Below, piece by piece: positions 1 through 11,397 of a stretch of 64,000 bases of DNA. Under the pieces are notes generated by a model. It was not told the DNA's origin, did not search any database, and worked only from the letters and a program-made list of their open reading frames with translations. Origin of the DNA: Emergomyces orientalis (taxonomy: Eukaryota; Ascomycota; Eurotiomycetes; Onygenales; Ajellomycetaceae); the NCBI GenBank assembly GCA_002110485.1, contig MOWL01000089.1, positions 620,001-684,000 on the forward strand, written 5' to 3'. Every line of letters starts with the position of its first letter. Position 1 is the stretch's first letter. Made by a program: the position numbers and the translations under genes.

Positions 1-1507
1 AAGGATGTGTGAGTTGGTATTTTCTCCACAATATATGCATCATAGCTTGTTTTTCCACCCTGTGGCTGTGTATAGGGAACTGACACAAATGCATGTATTG
101 ATTTTAGGACTATACGGAGCGAGAACCAAGTTTTCGGCGGACCATACTCCAATGCAAAATGACATTAAGAGCTCTTTCACGCCCACCTGCAAGTGTACTT
201 TTTCTCCTTTGCCGGGTCGGGAATAATCCTGGCACCTCTTTCTTTATGCAAAGTCTCTGTAACAATGAGGAATTGGAGGATAAGATCTATGTTTCCCAGG
301 CTCCACTGGACGAGATGCAAAAACGTTTCGGGGCAAATGGTGGTGATAGAAAATATTCATTATATGTATGTTTTCCTTTCCGCTCCAACCCAAATATCCC
401 ATCTCTTTCCTTCTGCTCCTTCTCTTCAACTTGTTTCCTCAATTTCCCCAATATAGCTCAGCTCCAGGATATTAAACCAGTTACTCACAAGTATAATCCC
501 ATCGCAGCTTATGCAGTTACTTATAGATGCGCTAGACAGCCAATGTAAATGAACTGCCAAATGCATGTTCACGAACGTAAGTATGTTGTACCTGAGGTCA
601 ATGGTGGTCAGCCACCAGTTATGGTAATGATTCGTTAGTTATATAATCTTTGAATAGAGAAAGCCCTGGAGCATTCCTCTGCCACCCATGTCCTTGCCTT
701 GTCTTGGGGATTGTCTGCGGGATTATTACTACATCTCTCATTTAATTAGGATTATATGCATACCCATATACATGTACGTACGAACAAAACCCTCAAGCGT
801 CACGCGACCCCGGTTGAAAACATGTGCCGCATACACATCCATAGATCCCCTTACTTCTCACAATGATGGGAGTGTTTATTTTGTTGGGTATATCCAAGCA
901 TTGATAGATGAACATACACAATTGGAGTTTGATTGCCAACTAAATGACCCCTGATCTACTCCCTGACTTTCTAAAACCTGCAAAATTCTCACTACATATT
1001 TTGTTTTGGAAAATGAAATGGGGTTGGGTTATGCTTAGAGGGTTGAGAAGAGGGGCAGAAAGAAATAAAAGAAACTAGAAAGAAGAAAAAAAAAGAGAGG
1101 GCGGGGAAGACATGGGCGGTTGGGATGCAAGGTGATAATTGAAAGACGAAAAGGATTTTAATTGAATTCAAAACGGATTAAATGAAAATATCTTCCTGAG
1201 GAACCTTTCTGTACCCAAGATCTGTTTGTGTCAACATGCTTGATCGATTCGATTCGATTTAGATTCAACCCGGTTTTGTAATGAAATGAACCGGATAGAC
1301 CCAAAGAAGCTTTAAAAAATTGTTGAATATTAAAAAGGGAAAATAGAAAAAAAAGAAAAAAAGGGAATCTGAATCGTGAAAAACATAGTAAGGTTTGAAA
1401 ATTGAAATTGGAAAACCTAGGGGCAAGTCTTTTTCCATTTCATTTTTAGTTCTAGAAGAGCGCGAAAGAAAATGACAGAAGAAAAAAATAGAGAGGCGAA
1501 TGAAAAC
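1..1507. other. Gene-free left edge
   Basis: I see no convincing gene here. Open stretches at 5-226, 159-548 and 688-954 have no recognisable domain and no supporting splice structure. From about 1040 to 1480 the DNA is A-rich and purine-rich, with runs of AAAAGAAAAAA type, and includes the 3' flank of the minus-strand gene that ends at 1508. The end of an unseen neighbour could also lie at the edge. Confidence 0.5.
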
Positions 1508-2837
1508 TCAAGACTCATTGACATGGCCATTCATCCCATTACTCGCGACTCCATTCTGCTTTGAAGCGCGAACGGATCTGCGAACGCGTACAGCTTCCGC
1601 AAGCTGCTCCAGCACGTCAACGGTCATTTCCCAATTGATGCAGGCATCAGTAATGCTTACACCCTTGGCGAGGCCCGACGGACCTTCCGGCGGTACTTTC
1701 TGGTTCCCTTCGTAAATGTTCGACTCAATCATCACACCAATGATACCCTCCTCACCATTCCGCAGCTGGTCGCCAACGCACTGGGCGACAATGGGCTGGT
1801 TGAGATGGTTCTTATTCGAGTTCCCATGCGAGCAGTCAACCATAACGATCTCACGCTGCTTCTTCTTGCGCAGGTCTTGGCGCGCTCCCCTAATGCTCTC
1901 AGCGTCATAGTTAGTCCCTTTCGAGCCGCCACGGAGAATCACAAAGCCATGCTCGTTGCCGCTCGTCTTGGTGATGGCAGCTAATCCCTGCTTCGTGACA
2001 CCGAGGAAATGGTGCGGGTTCGCGGCGGCACCAATGGCGTCAATTGCGACGCCTAGGTTGCCGTCTGTGCCATTCTTGTAGCCAATGGGGAAGCTGAGGC
2101 CCGATGCGAGCTCCCGATGGAGCTGTGATTCAGTTGTTCGGGCGCCAATGGCACCCAGGGAAATGAGGTCTGCGAGGAATTGGGGGGAGATTGTGTCCAG
2201 CATTTCGCTGGCGATGGGCATGCCCATGCCGTTCAGGTCGGAGTAGAGTTTCCTTGAGATGCGGAGGCCCTTGTTGATGTTGTAGGATTCGTCGATGTCT
2301 GGGTCGTTGATCAAGCCCTTCCAGCCGACGGTGGTACGGGGCTTCTCCAAATAGGCGCGCATGATGATGCAGAGATCCGACTTCAGCTTGTCGGAGAGAC
2401 TCTTCAATCGTCTGGCATATTCTAGGGCGGTGTCTGGGTCGTGGATCGAGCAAGGGCCGCATATAACGAGGAGACGGTCATCGCGCTGTTCAATGATTTC
2501 AATGGCCTGGGTGCGGCCGGATTGAACAGTTTTAATAGCAAGCTCTGGCTGTGTAGAGTGTTAGGCATTGTCCAAAATCTTCGTCTTGTCTGTCTTCTCT
2601 TTTTTTCTTTACATATATATCTATATGCGTATCGTTCGTTCGCAGCTCGAGAGAGGTGTGACTCACAGCACGGATTTCGGTCTGGAGGAACTGAGGGGAG
2701 AGGAGAGGGTCGTATCCCAGGACTAACATATCGGTCAGTGCCATGATGGGATTTTTAAAGTTAATAGTATAAGATATAAAACCTGACTCACTCCTGGTGT
2801 CTTCGTTGACTTCAACAGAAGCCTTTACCAGCGGCAT
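1508..2837 (-). CDS. 3-deoxy-7-phosphoheptulonate (DAHP) synthase, class I
   Basis: This enzyme condenses phosphoenolpyruvate with erythrose-4-phosphate to form DAHP, the first step of the shikimate pathway to aromatic amino acids. Three exons are read on the minus strand: 2837-2792, 2722-2667 and 2548-1508, giving 380 residues, the usual length for the family. The joins restore family motifs: exon 1 to 2 gives ...DTRILGYDPLLSP, and exon 3 carries GPCSIHDP, RAYLEKPRTTVGWKGL, GARTTESQLHREL and GYKNGTDG, which form the active site. The start ATG is preceded by CACA, a good fungal context. The RILGYDPL segment resembles yeast Aro4 (tyrosine-inhibited) more than Aro3, but the sequence is divergent in the middle and its C-terminal tail is Asn/Gly-rich and novel. 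Feedback specificity therefore cannot be assigned. The acceptor of intron 2 (CACAG at 2549-2553) is chosen for frame; a neighbouring AG four bases away would break it. Confidence 0.93.
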
Positions 2838-5560
2838 TGTGAGAGTGCGAATGGGTGCTGGAGAAATAATAGCTCTCCAAGTGTGAAGGGGGGGGGGGAA
2901 TGGGGTTTTTTAAATCCTTTAGAAGTAATCGAACAGGGTGCACAAAAAGAAAAGAAACACAATCTAGCTTGCGGGGCAGCGGGTGGTATTTAAGAAGCAA
3001 ATGGCAGGACACAAAATTGAGCCTTGTTTCCTTTTAGTCGTCCCTGTTCCCTTGCTGCGAGTGTTGTTTGTTACTCAAGAGTTGTCGTTTGGTGATGCTT
3101 CGGGCGCGAATAATTTTTATTGGGCGTGAATGACTCAGCTTCAACTCTTTTTTTTCTTTTTCCTTTTTTACTTCTTTCCCGGTGGCACTGCACGTGATAA
3201 ACGCCATTTCCACCCAATTTTTAAAAATTTTTTTGTCCACAGAACAAAAAGTCAAAAGAAACAGCTGCCAAATCTACGCTTTCTGACTGGTCAGGTCATA
3301 CTGTTAGCTTATCAACTGTTCAGGTCAGCCTCCCACAAAGCCAGCCATAAGAACCAGGCGAGTTCATAATTGGGATGTGTCTGATGGTGAGGTGAGGGGC
3401 GTTGGATACGGACTGCTGGAAAAGATATGAGTGTGCAGATGTCGCCAGGGTCTCCATCCATCAATGCCCTTTAGTGGCTTTCCTGAAGATGTCCGTTCAG
3501 CGGCCCTCATTGGCCCTCCAGCTCAGGGTTGGGAATCTCCGCTGCCGTCCGATTCGGGATCGGCCTGCAGGCTTGAGCTCGCCTGTCGTCGGGGCCAAAA
3601 ATAGGGATGCCCAGGGGGGCCCTGGGCTCTTGCTGCAGTGTTTGCTTGAGCTATCGCGGGCCTAGCCAATCGAACTAGCACCCAACTTTGGGTTTTATGC
3701 TGATGAACCTTGCCCCTCTTGCCCGGCTCCTGGATCTACAGGGGACGAATATTTATTTCTTGCTAGGAACATCCACACCCACAGCTCTTTGCTCAAAATT
3801 GGACTTCTCAGCATCCCAGTTTAGTGAGGCATAGCTGTGTAGTTACTAGTGGGTTGGAATCATGCTGCAGTCATTAGTGCCAGCTCGTCCAACTCCCTGC
3901 ATTTTTTTGTGGGTAATACAGTGCGAGAGTTGGGAGGGGGTTGCAATAATCAAGAGAAGCCAAGACAGCTAGCTGCAAACGAAGGATACGCACCAAATAG
4001 CATTCCGTGCATCCATCGTCATGGCCGGAAGTTTGCCTACGTCTGTGTGGTTTCGAGGGTTGGACAGATTCGTTTTTGGCAAAGAGCCCATTTGGAAAGC
4101 TAGTGTGATTGATCCATTCCTTGGTTATGAATTTCCATGGTGTCATCCGATCTCCAAAACCCGCGCCAGCTCATGGGAATTCGAGAGTTCCTCAGAGCAG
4201 TTTATCAAGCTCATTTTTGTACTCTGTTATACTGAGGGTATCCGTCTGCCCAGGCTCTGCAGCCTATATGACTGACAGGAGGGGGTGTCTCATTAATAAT
4301 ACGGTAATACGGAGCAAGTGTTTGCTGAGGTCAACCTACCAAGCCCCGCAAAGCTGTACGACATCATAATATACGCTGGTGAACCACAATAGCTTAATGC
4401 GGACCATGTTCTAAGCTAACCACCCAATCTTCGGCCTCGGGAAGTGTCAAGAAAAGGGCTAGATCGATGATCGACCACTACTTAAGTGTGACGAAGTGCA
4501 GTTTGTTTTGATAGACATCATCATAAATCACGAGCTTTAATTCCTCGCAGGCCAACTTTTGCCCAAATTTAATTCTAGTACTTTTTTCTCTCTTCTCTTT
4601 TTTCTCTTTTTGGGCTACAAATGCCAATCCAAGCCAACTATATAACAGAGTTTTCCTCGCACTTTGCCTTGTTACTTTTTGCGGTTTAATCCGTATATGC
4701 GGAAACACTTGACAAGATATCATATATGGATGGGAATGAGAAAAACTCGGGGATCGACCAGCAAAACATTGTGTGCATGAACGGGGACGGATAAACCTCA
4801 AAGGAAAAAATACCTTCATTCAGGACAATTTCCTACAATTTCCTCTGCGCACACATATGCTATAACATCAACAATTACTCCATATATAAGGCGCCATAAG
4901 CCTTGTTCTACTTGTTGTCTTGCTTCTTGTCTACTCGCTTACCCAGGCAGTAGCTATTGGAACAAGATGGGCATTAATACATTTATGCACTAATCCTAAA
5001 ACAGTTAAACCCCAACAATGTTAGGGTGCGGATCAACGTTTCTCCAGGCTCTTTTTGGTTCCATTTTACTTTACACTAGTTACAAACTAGGACTAGTGTA
5101 ATGAATTCCAAGGTTATCCTGCCAATATGCTCTCTTATTGGCCTATTCAGCTTCTCACCTCTTAGGTAAGCGCCGATCTTTCCCAAACAGCAACCACCTC
5201 GGCGCTTAGGCCGTCTGTCATCAGCCGCAGCAGGCCCTGAACCGTGCCAACTGAGTCCAAGCTCGCATCTTCAAACAAACTATCTCGAAGGATCAGACAT
5301 CAGACAGGAGCAGTGTCATGCTCGCTGAAACCTCACGTCATGTAGCGCTCATCTCGACTGGGCTTTTCGTCGTCTGCCACGCCCATTAATGACCCGGATC
5401 GTTGTTTGGATTTGATTCCTCAATCTTCGTTTCCTTTTTCCTTCTTACAAACATACCCTCGTGAGACATATGCTGTTGGGAACCTGCTCTCACCCCTCTC
5501 ATATACTGTTCAATTTCCTCAAGACTTCACGCAGTAGTATCGTCTTGTTAAAAGGTGGGA
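2838..5560. other. Intergenic, 2.7 kb
   Basis: This is the upstream region shared by the DAHP synthase gene (leftward) and the gene starting at 5561 (rightward). It holds a G10 run near 2888, a T-rich tract at 3148-3180, a GC-rich patch at 3480-3670 and TATA-like AT stretches near 4880. Short open stretches show no domain, conserved start or intron signals. I see no RNA gene. Confidence 0.5.
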
Positions 5561-6905
5561 ATGATGTCGGGCTTATCTGCCAAACGCCAGCGGGAAGATG
5601 ATTTTGAGGGGGCGGAGCTGAGTTGGGAGCGGGATCGGAAGGTATACAACCCCCCATTTGCTACATTCTCTCTAACATCAAGGGCTATTCATTCCTAACA
5701 CACAAACAAAAACACAATTACCACTGTTATTTACTCTACAGATTTGCTAATACTACCTCCCCTCCTCCTAGAAACCGCGACCATTGCCATTTCGAACCTC
5801 TCCCACATCAAAACACACCACCCTATTCTCTCAAACTCACCAATTCTTCCCCGTCGTCGATATCCCCGCAACCATCACCCCTGTCGAATCTTCAGATGAC
5901 GACGAAAATGGAACAGCCTCAGACATGGTCTTATCCCCTCGAAGCCAGACGGGAAAAAAAGATGATATGCCATTCCTTTCGATCAGAGTACAACCATGTC
6001 CCGACATGGACTCAGATCTCGAGATGACTGACCAGCCCCGTTCTTCCTCGAATCCCATCTCCCCATTATCAACGGCGGGGTTGGTGCCCAGTTGGCCCGG
6101 AAGCGCAATACCATCACCAATTCCGCACCGCCTGATTACCCAATCTCTTAATATCAGTGGTGGCCGCACTGCAACACCTATCTATGGATATTTCACAGCG
6201 AATATGAACTTCAATGCCATGAGCCAGGGTTCTAATATGGCAAATGATACCTCTGTTGTTGTACCTTCTTCCACTGCCGCTTCCGCTAGCACTGCTGTTA
6301 CTGCTGCTAGTTCTTCTTCCTGTACAGACTCTCTGCCAGAATTAGCAGATGGAGAAGACTGGTGGCGCCGTCGGAGACTTCCAAGTCCAATCAGTGAAGA
6401 TGATGTCTCTCCCACGACCACATTCCCCCAGATCAACCGGCACCTGAAAACAAAAACCACCACCACAAGTACCACTTGGGCCGCAGCATCACCCTCCTCC
6501 ACTCACGCCTGGGAAAGAAAATCCCCAAATATATCTAGCTCGGAACAGCAGGAACAGCAGTCTTGGACACCCACCTATCAGCACCACCTAAATCACAACA
6601 CTTCACCTCTTGCTGCTGCAGCTTCCGGCGGAAGCAGTACATTACCCATCCCTGCACACAACCACAATTGGCACATCAACAATAACCCGCATACACATAC
6701 CTGGTCTCGTCAGTCTACTACGAGAACAACGACCGACCCGGGTACCGCTGACATATCCCCCGTCGCAAATGATAACACAACTATTCCTCAACGAGAGAGA
6801 ACTAGCCGTTCATCAAAAATTAGCATTGCTATGGGCTACCGTGCCGATTGTGATAAGTGTCGGAGGCGTGTGCCGGGACATTATAGTCATATTATTCGCG
6901 GGTGA
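5561..6905 (+). CDS. Conserved-looking disordered protein with C-terminal CxxC motif
   Basis: Family not recognised. Two exons, 5561-5641 and 5772-6905, encode 404 residues. The intron starts GTATAC and ends CTCCTCCTAG, and the join is in phase 0. Exon 1 gives a charged N-terminus (AKRQREDDFEGAELSWERDR) followed by KPRPLPFRTSP. The middle is low complexity: acidic SSDDDE near residue 70, then Ser/Thr/Ala-rich, later His/Asn/Gln-rich. Only short islands look constrained, namely RLPSPISEDD around residue 240 and the extreme C-terminus GYRADCDKCRRRVPGHYSH. That end has two cysteines and two histidines, so a small metal site is possible. The pattern of disorder plus a short conserved tail fits a regulatory or scaffolding protein, but no function is assigned. 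The first of two adjacent ATGs (5561, 5564) is used. Confidence 0.72.
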
Positions 6906-7976
6906 TTTGGAGTTATCCCTTTTTTAGAAAGGGGAAGGTTGCGGGGGAGGCTGGAGTGGTTGGTGATGCTCTTTTCGTGTGAGTAGAAATAGAGCTTTTG
7001 ATGATAAATGACCCCTTGTTTTGGTTTTGGTATTGGTCTTGGTCTTGGCTTGAGGTTTTTCTATCATGATTTATGAAGTTGAGTTTCTTTTTTTTTAATT
7101 TTTTTTACCTTCTTCTCTTTTATTCCCCTTTTTATAGCAAGAGACATGATGGGTGCCTTTTAAATTTTTTTCTGTTTTTGTGAGCATTCATACACTTCTC
7201 AGTTCATTTACTCCGTATATGCATGTATATTCCATGACCATTTTGTGTTATATATATGTTATTCTTACTGTAACTTTTTTGTAGTATTTTTTCTCATTTT
7301 GCAGATGATCATATCAGTAGAAAATGATAAAGTGCGATCTGGAAATGAAATTAACATGATACAGATGATAACTTCCATATCAATTGTTCTGTATATATCT
7401 GGTAAAACTTTTCTGAATAACCGTTTTTTCTCTCCTCATTTGGCTTTAGTATTTAACATTATAATGAAAGATGAGTTCACTCTCTTTACAGAGTGAGCTT
7501 TATTTCATGGCCATACATATAATGCAAAACTTGTAGTAAGATTACTATATAATGATGTAAGAAAGTTAAATAGAAAATGTTATATGAAAAGGCTAAAATT
7601 AAACAGATAAAAAGGGGGAAAAATACTCCTCGGAAAACACATAACAACGTTGACTCAAAAGCCTCAGTAGTTTAACTGACCTCCTTTCCCCTTGGGCCAC
7701 GATAACTTTGCCATGCAGGCCAGAGAGGTTGAAACTCCATCCACCAACTCCAATATTAGATCACATCCCCATCCCCATTAATAGACTACTATCCCCCAAC
7801 CCAACAGTCCATAATCACGTAGTAATAAAACGACCACATTGCATAAACATCATCATTATCATCATCGTCGTCATAACGGCAAAACCAGCTCCTCATACGG
7901 GACGGAGTTTGAAAGTAGATCCGTCCCAGGCCCCTGTCCCTGTCCCACACCGCCGCATCCACTTTCATAAATAAAA
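6906..7976. other. Intergenic, AT-rich
   Basis: 3' flank of the preceding plus-strand gene and 3' flank of the minus-strand gene ending at 7977. It contains T-rich tracts (7088-7110) and clusters of short AT repeats. No gene is supported. Confidence 0.5.
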
Positions 7977-8219
7977 TCAACATCCTCCTCCTCCTCCCCC
8001 TCCTCCTCCTCCACCGCCATCACCACCACCACCACCATACCCGCCGCCATCACCACCACCATACCCGCTGCCGCCGCCACCTCCCCACCTTGGCTTCCGC
8101 TTCTTGGTAACCGGTGGCTTACTGTATGATGATATGACGGGTTGGCTGGTGGTGGGGTTGTAGCGGACAGGGCGGGAGGACGGGAGATTGTTCTCTCGGT
8201 TTGAGGAGGAGAAGCACAT
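7977..8219 (-). CDS. Small glycine-rich protein beginning MCFSSS
   Basis: A single exon encodes 80 residues. The N-terminal half is Ser/Asn/Pro-rich (MCFSSSNRENNLPSSRP, then YSKPPVTKKRKPRW, a basic patch). The C-terminal half, from about residue 45, is almost pure glycine with Tyr, Asp and Ser, ending in Cys. An early Met-Cys-Phe start followed by a basic proline motif recurs in small fungal proteins, but that is recollection and not a domain call. The GGN run is a trinucleotide tract (CCN on the plus strand, 7982-8090), so length variation between strains is expected. Chance openness of a GGN/CCN tract is the main alternative explanation. An intron near the 3' end is possible. Confidence 0.45.
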   Translation of the reverse strand: MCFSSSNRENNLPSSRPVRYNPTTSQPVISSYSKPPVTKKRKPRWGGGGGSGYGGGDGGGYGGGGGDGGGGGGGGGGGGC

Positions 8220-9721
8220 GGTTTTCTATTTTGTTTTCTCTTGTTGTTTTTTGGTTGGGTGCTATTGTTTGTTGGAAGGTATGATGGCTCAGTGGGAGAG
8301 AAGGCTCTCTTTGAGGGGGTTAGGATATTGTTTTGTTGTGTTTCGGAGGAGGTTATATGTGACGTTTGTTTTATTTCAAGGGAAAGACGAAACCGGTTCG
8401 AGAAAGATTTGAAGGCGAGATTTGATTTTTTGCTATTTTAAAACAGCCAGCCAGGTAGATTTGAAGAGTCGTGTTCTCATGTAAAAAAGATCCAGAAACA
8501 TGAACGACTCTGAAGCCCCAGAGGCATCTTATATATACACATAAGCGGCCAAAGGTAGGACGACACGAAATCTGCCAACTCCCGGCGCCTGATCGATAAA
8601 ATTAGGACGAAACTTTCACAGCCCAAAACAATGAAGGGAGCAGAAGTGACATGTAGCATTTAGTGTAGAGTTTAGCGAAGGGGGATCTGCCTTGTCTTGT
8701 TCCTTGCCCTTGTGATATTCCTGCATAGCCCTCGAGTTGAACAAGTTTCCACATCTCAAATGATCAATAAGCAAATTTAGGGAGGGATGCTAAGCTTTTG
8801 ACCAGTTCCCTCAGCGAGGCTGATCAGCGGCGATGAGGGAGACATTCTTGGTGACATCTAGCCTCACTATTCTAGAAAGACTGAGAGAAATCCCCGTAAA
8901 TTTCTCTCGAGGTGTGACTCTAACCGTGGAATGGAAGAAAACAATCATAAAAGAAAGAAAAGAGAGAAAAGAAACTAGTTCACCAGGCACCCCTGCGACT
9001 ACTGCCATAGAGTATTTACTAGTATTGGAAAGCCACAATGGAAAGGCAACTTTAGGGGCAGATTTCGAGGCAAAATTTCCCATGGCAGATTAAAGCAGCC
9101 ATTCTTTCCCTTCCCTTTATTCTGATATGGTTCTTCATGATGCTGTTGAACTTTGAATAAATATAACGTATTTCACTGTGACTATTTGGCCAGGGTGAAC
9201 TACTATGTTAAAAAAACTAAAAACATCCAATGGATGGTTCTGTTATTACCGAGATTTGAGCCGAAACTTTAATTCTCCGCAAAAAAATTACCACACGTGA
9301 CTTCTCTTTATCACCAACTTCACTGTAACAACAACAACAACAACGACAGTGGTGGACTTTGATGGAGGTGGGTGTAAGATGGCAGTTAGTATGAGGAGAC
9401 ATGGTGTTGAGTGCGTCGATGACCCTTGGTGATTTCGTTGCTCATTCATTAATGATTACCCGCAGCTTTTACAAAGCAAACACACCAGTCCAGATGTCGG
9501 ATGCCTCTGCTCTCGGTTGAGCGTTTAGCCGTTGTCGGCAGCCAGGTGGGGACCCGGATCTACAATACAAAGCTGGAGGTGTCCAGCTGTTCGCAGTGGA
9601 ACATATCTTTCTCTCACCGAGCTATGCGTTTCTTCTTCCTGGCTACTAACTAATTTCAACATCCCTCCGTGATCTACACTCCCTATCCCTCAGGCATAGC
9701 CACAGCCCACCCACAGCCACC
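8220..9721. other. Intergenic, 1.5 kb
   Basis: Upstream of both the glycine-rich gene (leftward) and the thiolase gene (rightward). It contains an (AAC)6 microsatellite at about 9326-9344 and a pyrimidine-rich leader (about 9600-9720) directly before the thiolase ATG, which is common before highly expressed fungal genes. No further gene seen. Confidence 0.5.
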
Positions 9722-10966
9722 ATGTCAGGAACAGCCCAGAAGGGCCTACGGCAAATTCTCCAAAAATCACCATCGGATGTCGTGATCCTCTCCTCACTCC
9801 GAACAGCAATCACCAGGGCTAACAAAGGCGGGTTTAAAGATGCCTACCCTGAAGAACTGATTTCTCATGTTTTGCGCGCCACACTTGCGGCGAACCCGAA
9901 GCTTGACCCCGCATTAATTGACGATGTAGCCATTGGAAGTGTTCTGCAAGAGTTGGGTGGTGGCACAAAGGCGGCTCGAATGGCTCAGATACATGCTGGC
10001 TTCCCTCATACCGTTCCTTTCCATACCATTAATAGGCAGTGCAGTTCGGGGCTGGCAGCTATCACCACAATCGCACATGGTATTTCCGTGGGCGCGATAT
10101 CGGTTGGAATTGGCGGTGGTATGGAATCCATGACGCGCAATTATGGTTCCCGGGGCCTCCCTACGGTTCTATGGCCGGAGTTGCGCAACTCGCCGTCCAA
10201 AGATGCGAGAGATTGCATCATGCCCATGGGCATAACGTCTGAGAATGTTGCAGAGCGGTATGGCATCACGCGCAAGGATCAAGACTTATTTTCCTCAGAG
10301 TCTCACAAGAAGGCTGCGGCTGCGCAGGAGAAGGGACTGTTCGATAAGGAAATCGTGCCCGTTATAACCAAAACATTCCCTGAGGGTCAGCCTGACGGCT
10401 CTGCAAAGGAAATCACGGTTACTAAAGACGATGGCATCCGAGCGTCGATCTCCCTTGAGAAGCTAGCTACCCTTAAACCAGCGTTCTCAGCAACGGGCTC
10501 AAGCACCGCTGGAAATAGCTCTCAGGTCAGCGATGGTGCCGCTGCGACATTGCTCATGCGTCGCTCCACAGCGGCAGAACTTGGCCTGACTTCTAGCATC
10601 ATCGGAAAATGGGTATCTACGCAAGTAGCGGGCTGCGCTCCTGATGAGATGGGTATTGGCCCTGCCGTTGCCATTCCAAAAGTTCTCTCACAAACTGGCC
10701 TCTCGATTTCCGACGTTGGGATCTGGGAAATCAATGAGGCGTTTGCTAGTCAGGCGGTGTACTGTGTTCGGAAACTTGGGATTGATGAAAGTAAAGTTAA
10801 CCCCAAAGGTGGAGCAATTGCATTGGGCCACCCGTTGGGAGCAACTGGTGCGAGGCAACTTGCAACTTTGCTTCCCGAGCTGGAGAGGCAGGGAGAGCAG
10901 GTCGGGGTTGTCAGTATGTGCATAGGAACGGGGATGGGGATGGCTAGTGTTTTTGTCAGGGAATAA
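9722..10966 (+). CDS. POT1: 3-ketoacyl-CoA thiolase
   Basis: Performs the last step of fatty-acid beta-oxidation, thiolytic cleavage of 3-ketoacyl-CoA to acetyl-CoA and a shortened acyl-CoA. A single exon encodes 414 residues, the family length. The nucleophile cysteine is C107 in HTINRQCSSGLAAI. The remaining catalytic groups are NEAFASQ, H370 in ALGHPLGATGARQ and C400 in SMCIGTGMGMAS. The N-terminal text DVVILSSLRTAITRANKGGFKD is typical of the Pot1/Fox3 peroxisomal branch and differs from the cytosolic Erg10 type. Localisation is not settled by the sequence: residues 10-18 only partly fit a PTS2 signal (no His/Gln at the required place), and the C-terminus VRE is not PTS1. The ATG sits in ACCATGTC, a strong context. 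Confidence 0.93.
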   Translation: MSGTAQKGLRQILQKSPSDVVILSSLRTAITRANKGGFKDAYPEELISHVLRATLAANPKLDPALIDDVAIGSVLQELGGGTKAARMAQIHAGFPHTVPFHTINRQCSSGLAAITTIAHGISVGAISVGIGGGMESMTRNYGSRGLPTVLWPELRNSPSKDARDCIMPMGITSENVAERYGITRKDQDLFSSESHKKAAAAQEKGLFDKEIVPVITKTFPEGQPDGSAKEITVTKDDGIRASISLEKLATLKPAFSATGSSTAGNSSQVSDGAAATLLMRRSTAAELGLTSSIIGKWVSTQVAGCAPDEMGIGPAVAIPKVLSQTGLSISDVGIWEINEAFASQAVYCVRKLGIDESKVNPKGGAIALGHPLGATGARQLATLLPELERQGEQVGVVSMCIGTGMGMASVFVRE

Positions 10967-11397
10967 GGTTTTGGTTAGGTTAGAAATGGATGGGACATAT
11001 TTGTCCTATTATGTATTATTTGGGGGTATTCTTTTTATTCCGAATCTTTTTCCTTTCCTGAATTATGGCCTGCTTAGTAGACGAGATACCAGCATGCTAC
11101 ATCGAATAATACTAGTACTTGTGGTTCCTGAAATGCTGTTGCAGAGTATGGGACTATACAGATTCTACCTTAACATAATAAAACATTGGTAAAAGATATA
11201 TCTGTATATGTATGTATTTCTCTAATAATACTCAAAACCACTCACTTCCTATTACGAGATTATTTCCTCCCGCATCGCTTTGCTATCCTTACAGATTACG
11301 ATGATCACGTGATATCTAACCTCATTTTCACCGCTACGTTTTTCTCCCAAAGAAGGGGAAAAAACCTTCAACGACGAAATCAACAAAAAAGCCAACA
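10967..11397. other. Intergenic between thiolase and mL50
   Basis: 3' flank of the thiolase gene with AATAAAAC-like sequence near 11177 and a short promoter region for the next plus-strand gene. Nothing else seen. Confidence 0.5.

Noticed and set aside
9722..9775. PTS2 peroxisomal signal at the thiolase N-terminus
   Set aside because: Residues 10-18 fit the first positions but lack the required His/Gln, so localisation is left open.
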